Shown one piece after another: positions 53,523 through 54,507 of a DNA stretch of 54,507 bases. The position numbers and the translations under genes were made by a program. The notes under the pieces are model-generated. The model had not been told where the DNA came from, made no database searches, and saw only the letters and a program-made list of their open reading frames with translations. Source of the stretch: Oscillospiraceae bacterium. Lineage in GTDB: Bacteria; Bacillota; Clostridia; Oscillospirales; Oscillospiraceae. Numbering within the stretch: position 1 is the first letter of the stretch; each line of letters opens with the position of its first letter. Location: assembly GCA_017620525.1 (NCBI GenBank), contig JAGAUY010000053.1:1-54507 (forward strand), read 5' to 3'.

Positions 53523-54238
53523 TGGCTTTGCCCCGTTATCTTGCCATGACCCCGGCGGAATTGTCATCGGACGGTCCAATTCCCCGCCATTTTGCCTGGA
53601 TGGCATGTCATTTTTCCCCATGGTCCGAAGGCCTGATCAACATCCCCGACCAGCTTCCTGCGGAGGCAATGCTGATCCTCAACGACCGGATGCCCTGCCA
53701 GGGGCACTGTCCTGATCTTGTTGCGCGGCAGTTGACAGATGCCGTTGAAAAGCTGGGATGCGAAAGCGTTCTGCTGGACTTTCAGCGGCCGCCGGAACCC
53801 GAGTCCGCCGCCATGGTCAGAACGCTCACAGACGTGCTCCCCTGCCCCACAGCGGTTTTTGAAAGCTATGCAGCAGAATCCAACTGCTCGGTTTTTCTCC
53901 CGCCCTGTCCTCTCCACCTCCCTCTCAAGGCACATCTGGCACCATGGAAAGGCCGGGAGATCTGGCTGGAAGCAGCGCTGTGCCAGGAAGATATCGTTGT
54001 GACATCCGGCGGCGTTTCTTACATTCCCCGATTTCCGCCGGAACATCTGCACGGAGGATTCCCGGAACAGACGCTTTTCTGCCGCTACCGGACAACCGTC
54101 AGCGATTCGCAGGTGTGTTTCACGCTCTATGATACACCGGAGAGTCTTGAAGAAAAGCTGGAACAGGCAGAAACCCTGGGGGTCGCCAGGACCATAGGAC
54201 TGTATCAGGAATTGGGAAAACTGAACGAAGCCCGCTGA
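53522..54238 (+). CDS. Unknown 238-residue protein
   Basis: The start at 53522 is fixed by AAAGGAGGG 8 nt upstream; the frame is open much further upstream but overlaps yqeG. There is no signal peptide or membrane helix. The sequence MLILNDRMPCQGHCPDLV, then LLDFQRPPEPES and later IVVTSGGVSYIP, suggests alternating strands and helices as in a TIM-barrel, possibly a remote glycosidase-like fold (GH18-like), but key catalytic motifs are not evident. I do not assign a function. It is transcribed divergently from yqeG and ends near a strong terminator. Confidence 0.75.
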   Translation: MALPRYLAMTPAELSSDGPIPRHFAWMACHFSPWSEGLINIPDQLPAEAMLILNDRMPCQGHCPDLVARQLTDAVEKLGCESVLLDFQRPPEPESAAMVRTLTDVLPCPTAVFESYAAESNCSVFLPPCPLHLPLKAHLAPWKGREIWLEAALCQEDIVVTSGGVSYIPRFPPEHLHGGFPEQTLFCRYRTTVSDSQVCFTLYDTPESLEEKLEQAETLGVARTIGLYQELGKLNEAR

Positions 54239-54302
54239 TATGAATTGATCTCCCGCATCCCTCCAGGCTGAAACGAAGCAGCGGCTTCCGAAGAAATATA
54301 TA

Positions 54303-54332
54303 AAAACCGCCTGTCTTGCGACAGGCGGTTTT
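54303..54332. terminator. Bidirectional terminator between the unknown gene and rpsU
   Basis: 13-bp perfect stem AAAACCGCCTGTC / GACAGGCGGTTTT with a TTGC loop; A and T runs on both sides serve both convergent genes. Confidence 0.92.
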
Positions 54333-54359
54333 GAGCATAAAATCAAGAGGGATTTTCAA

Positions 54360-54507
54360 TTAATAAAACTTTCTCTTGTTCTTACGGGCAGCTTCAGACT
54401 TCTGCTTACGCTTCAGGCTGGGGCTGACGTAATGCTCGCGCTTCTTAACTTCAGCGATGACGCCCTCCTTGGCGCAGCTACGCTTGAAACGGCGCAGAGC
54501 GCTTTCC
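54360..54507 (-). CDS. rpsU: 30S ribosomal protein S21, C-terminal part (cut by right edge)
   Basis: The last 49 codons of S21: [20 protein letters not shown], then [16 protein letters not shown] and the basic tail [12 protein letters not shown] ending in TAA. S21 is about 57 residues, so only some 8-10 N-terminal residues are missing. It is a small-subunit protein near the 3' end of 16S rRNA involved in initiation. Terminator at 54303-54332. Confidence 0.95.
   Translation of the reverse strand, partial: ESALRRFKRSCAKEGVIAEVKKREHYVSPSLKRKQKSEAARKNKRKFY

Overview
The window looks like chromosome of a low-GC-lineage but moderately GC-rich Clostridia member, most likely an Oscillospirales/Ruminococcaceae-type gut anaerobe. 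The support is a typical Firmicutes gene set (efp next to an M24 peptidase and a YqeG phosphatase, pth-mfd, a CD1247-type acidic zinc-ribbon protein, DUF1934 next to ddl), surface proteins anchored by SLH triplets, and a lysine riboswitch on a NhaC-type transporter. The genus cannot be fixed from sequence alone. By eye, codon use is GC-rich in the core (about 10.6-47.5 kb and 50.7-54.5 kb) and clearly more AT-rich in two places: the left 10.5 kb and the 47.6-50.2 kb restriction-modification island.

Region 1 (1-about 10.5 kb) is part of a mobilizable element running off the left edge: a truncated serine recombinase, a TnpW-like protein, a MOB-type relaxase and its MobC partner, with a candidate oriT just upstream of mobC. 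Its cargo is a response regulator, histidine kinase, ABC ATPase and two-fold FtsX permease module, the usual layout of a peptide-antibiotic sensing and resistance or export system. Both promoters of the module carry the same GTGAC-type motif. A small HTH-like gene, a gene-poor structured stretch with a leader-like mini-ORF and an XRE regulator close the element.

Region 2 (10.6-36.4 kb) is housekeeping. It holds luxS-mtnN (S-adenosylhomocysteine detoxification/AI-2), a membrane-anchored polysaccharide-deacetylase-like protein that has lost its catalytic motifs, DUF1653, an LTA-synthase-family enzyme, a 47-residue membrane peptide under a promoter with two TTAGC-N4-GCTAA operators, and a PadR-HAAS membrane protein pair with an operator inside the promoter. 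It continues with radC-uvrB, a soluble histidine-kinase-like protein without its phospho-acceptor histidine, uvrA, pth, mfd, a VanW-domain protein, ddl-DUF1934, a small unknown protein, murC and the riboswitch-controlled NhaC-type (LysW-like) transporter. The excision-repair genes uvrA, uvrB and mfd all lie here but in separate transcription units.

Region 3 (36.4-47.5 kb) encodes two large secreted SLH proteins: a 1101-residue thioredoxin-like/CAP/Cys-rich protein and a 2504-residue BspA-type leucine-rich-repeat protein with an internal coiled coil followed by a long hydrophobic Ala/Gly-rich segment. Region 4 (47.5-50.2 kb) is a gene-free stretch followed by a type II restriction-modification pair. 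Region 5 (50.2-54.5 kb) has two tRNAs (Trp and a CAU tRNA), the CD1247-type protein, efp, the M24 peptidase and yqeG, a divergent unknown protein, and rpsU cut by the right edge.

No CRISPR array, rRNA or complete insertion sequence was seen. The best candidates for something undescribed are the catalytically dead deacetylase, the twin-operator mini-membrane protein, the LRR protein with a possible membrane-insertion segment, the kinase lacking its histidine, and the leader-like stretch in the mobile element.
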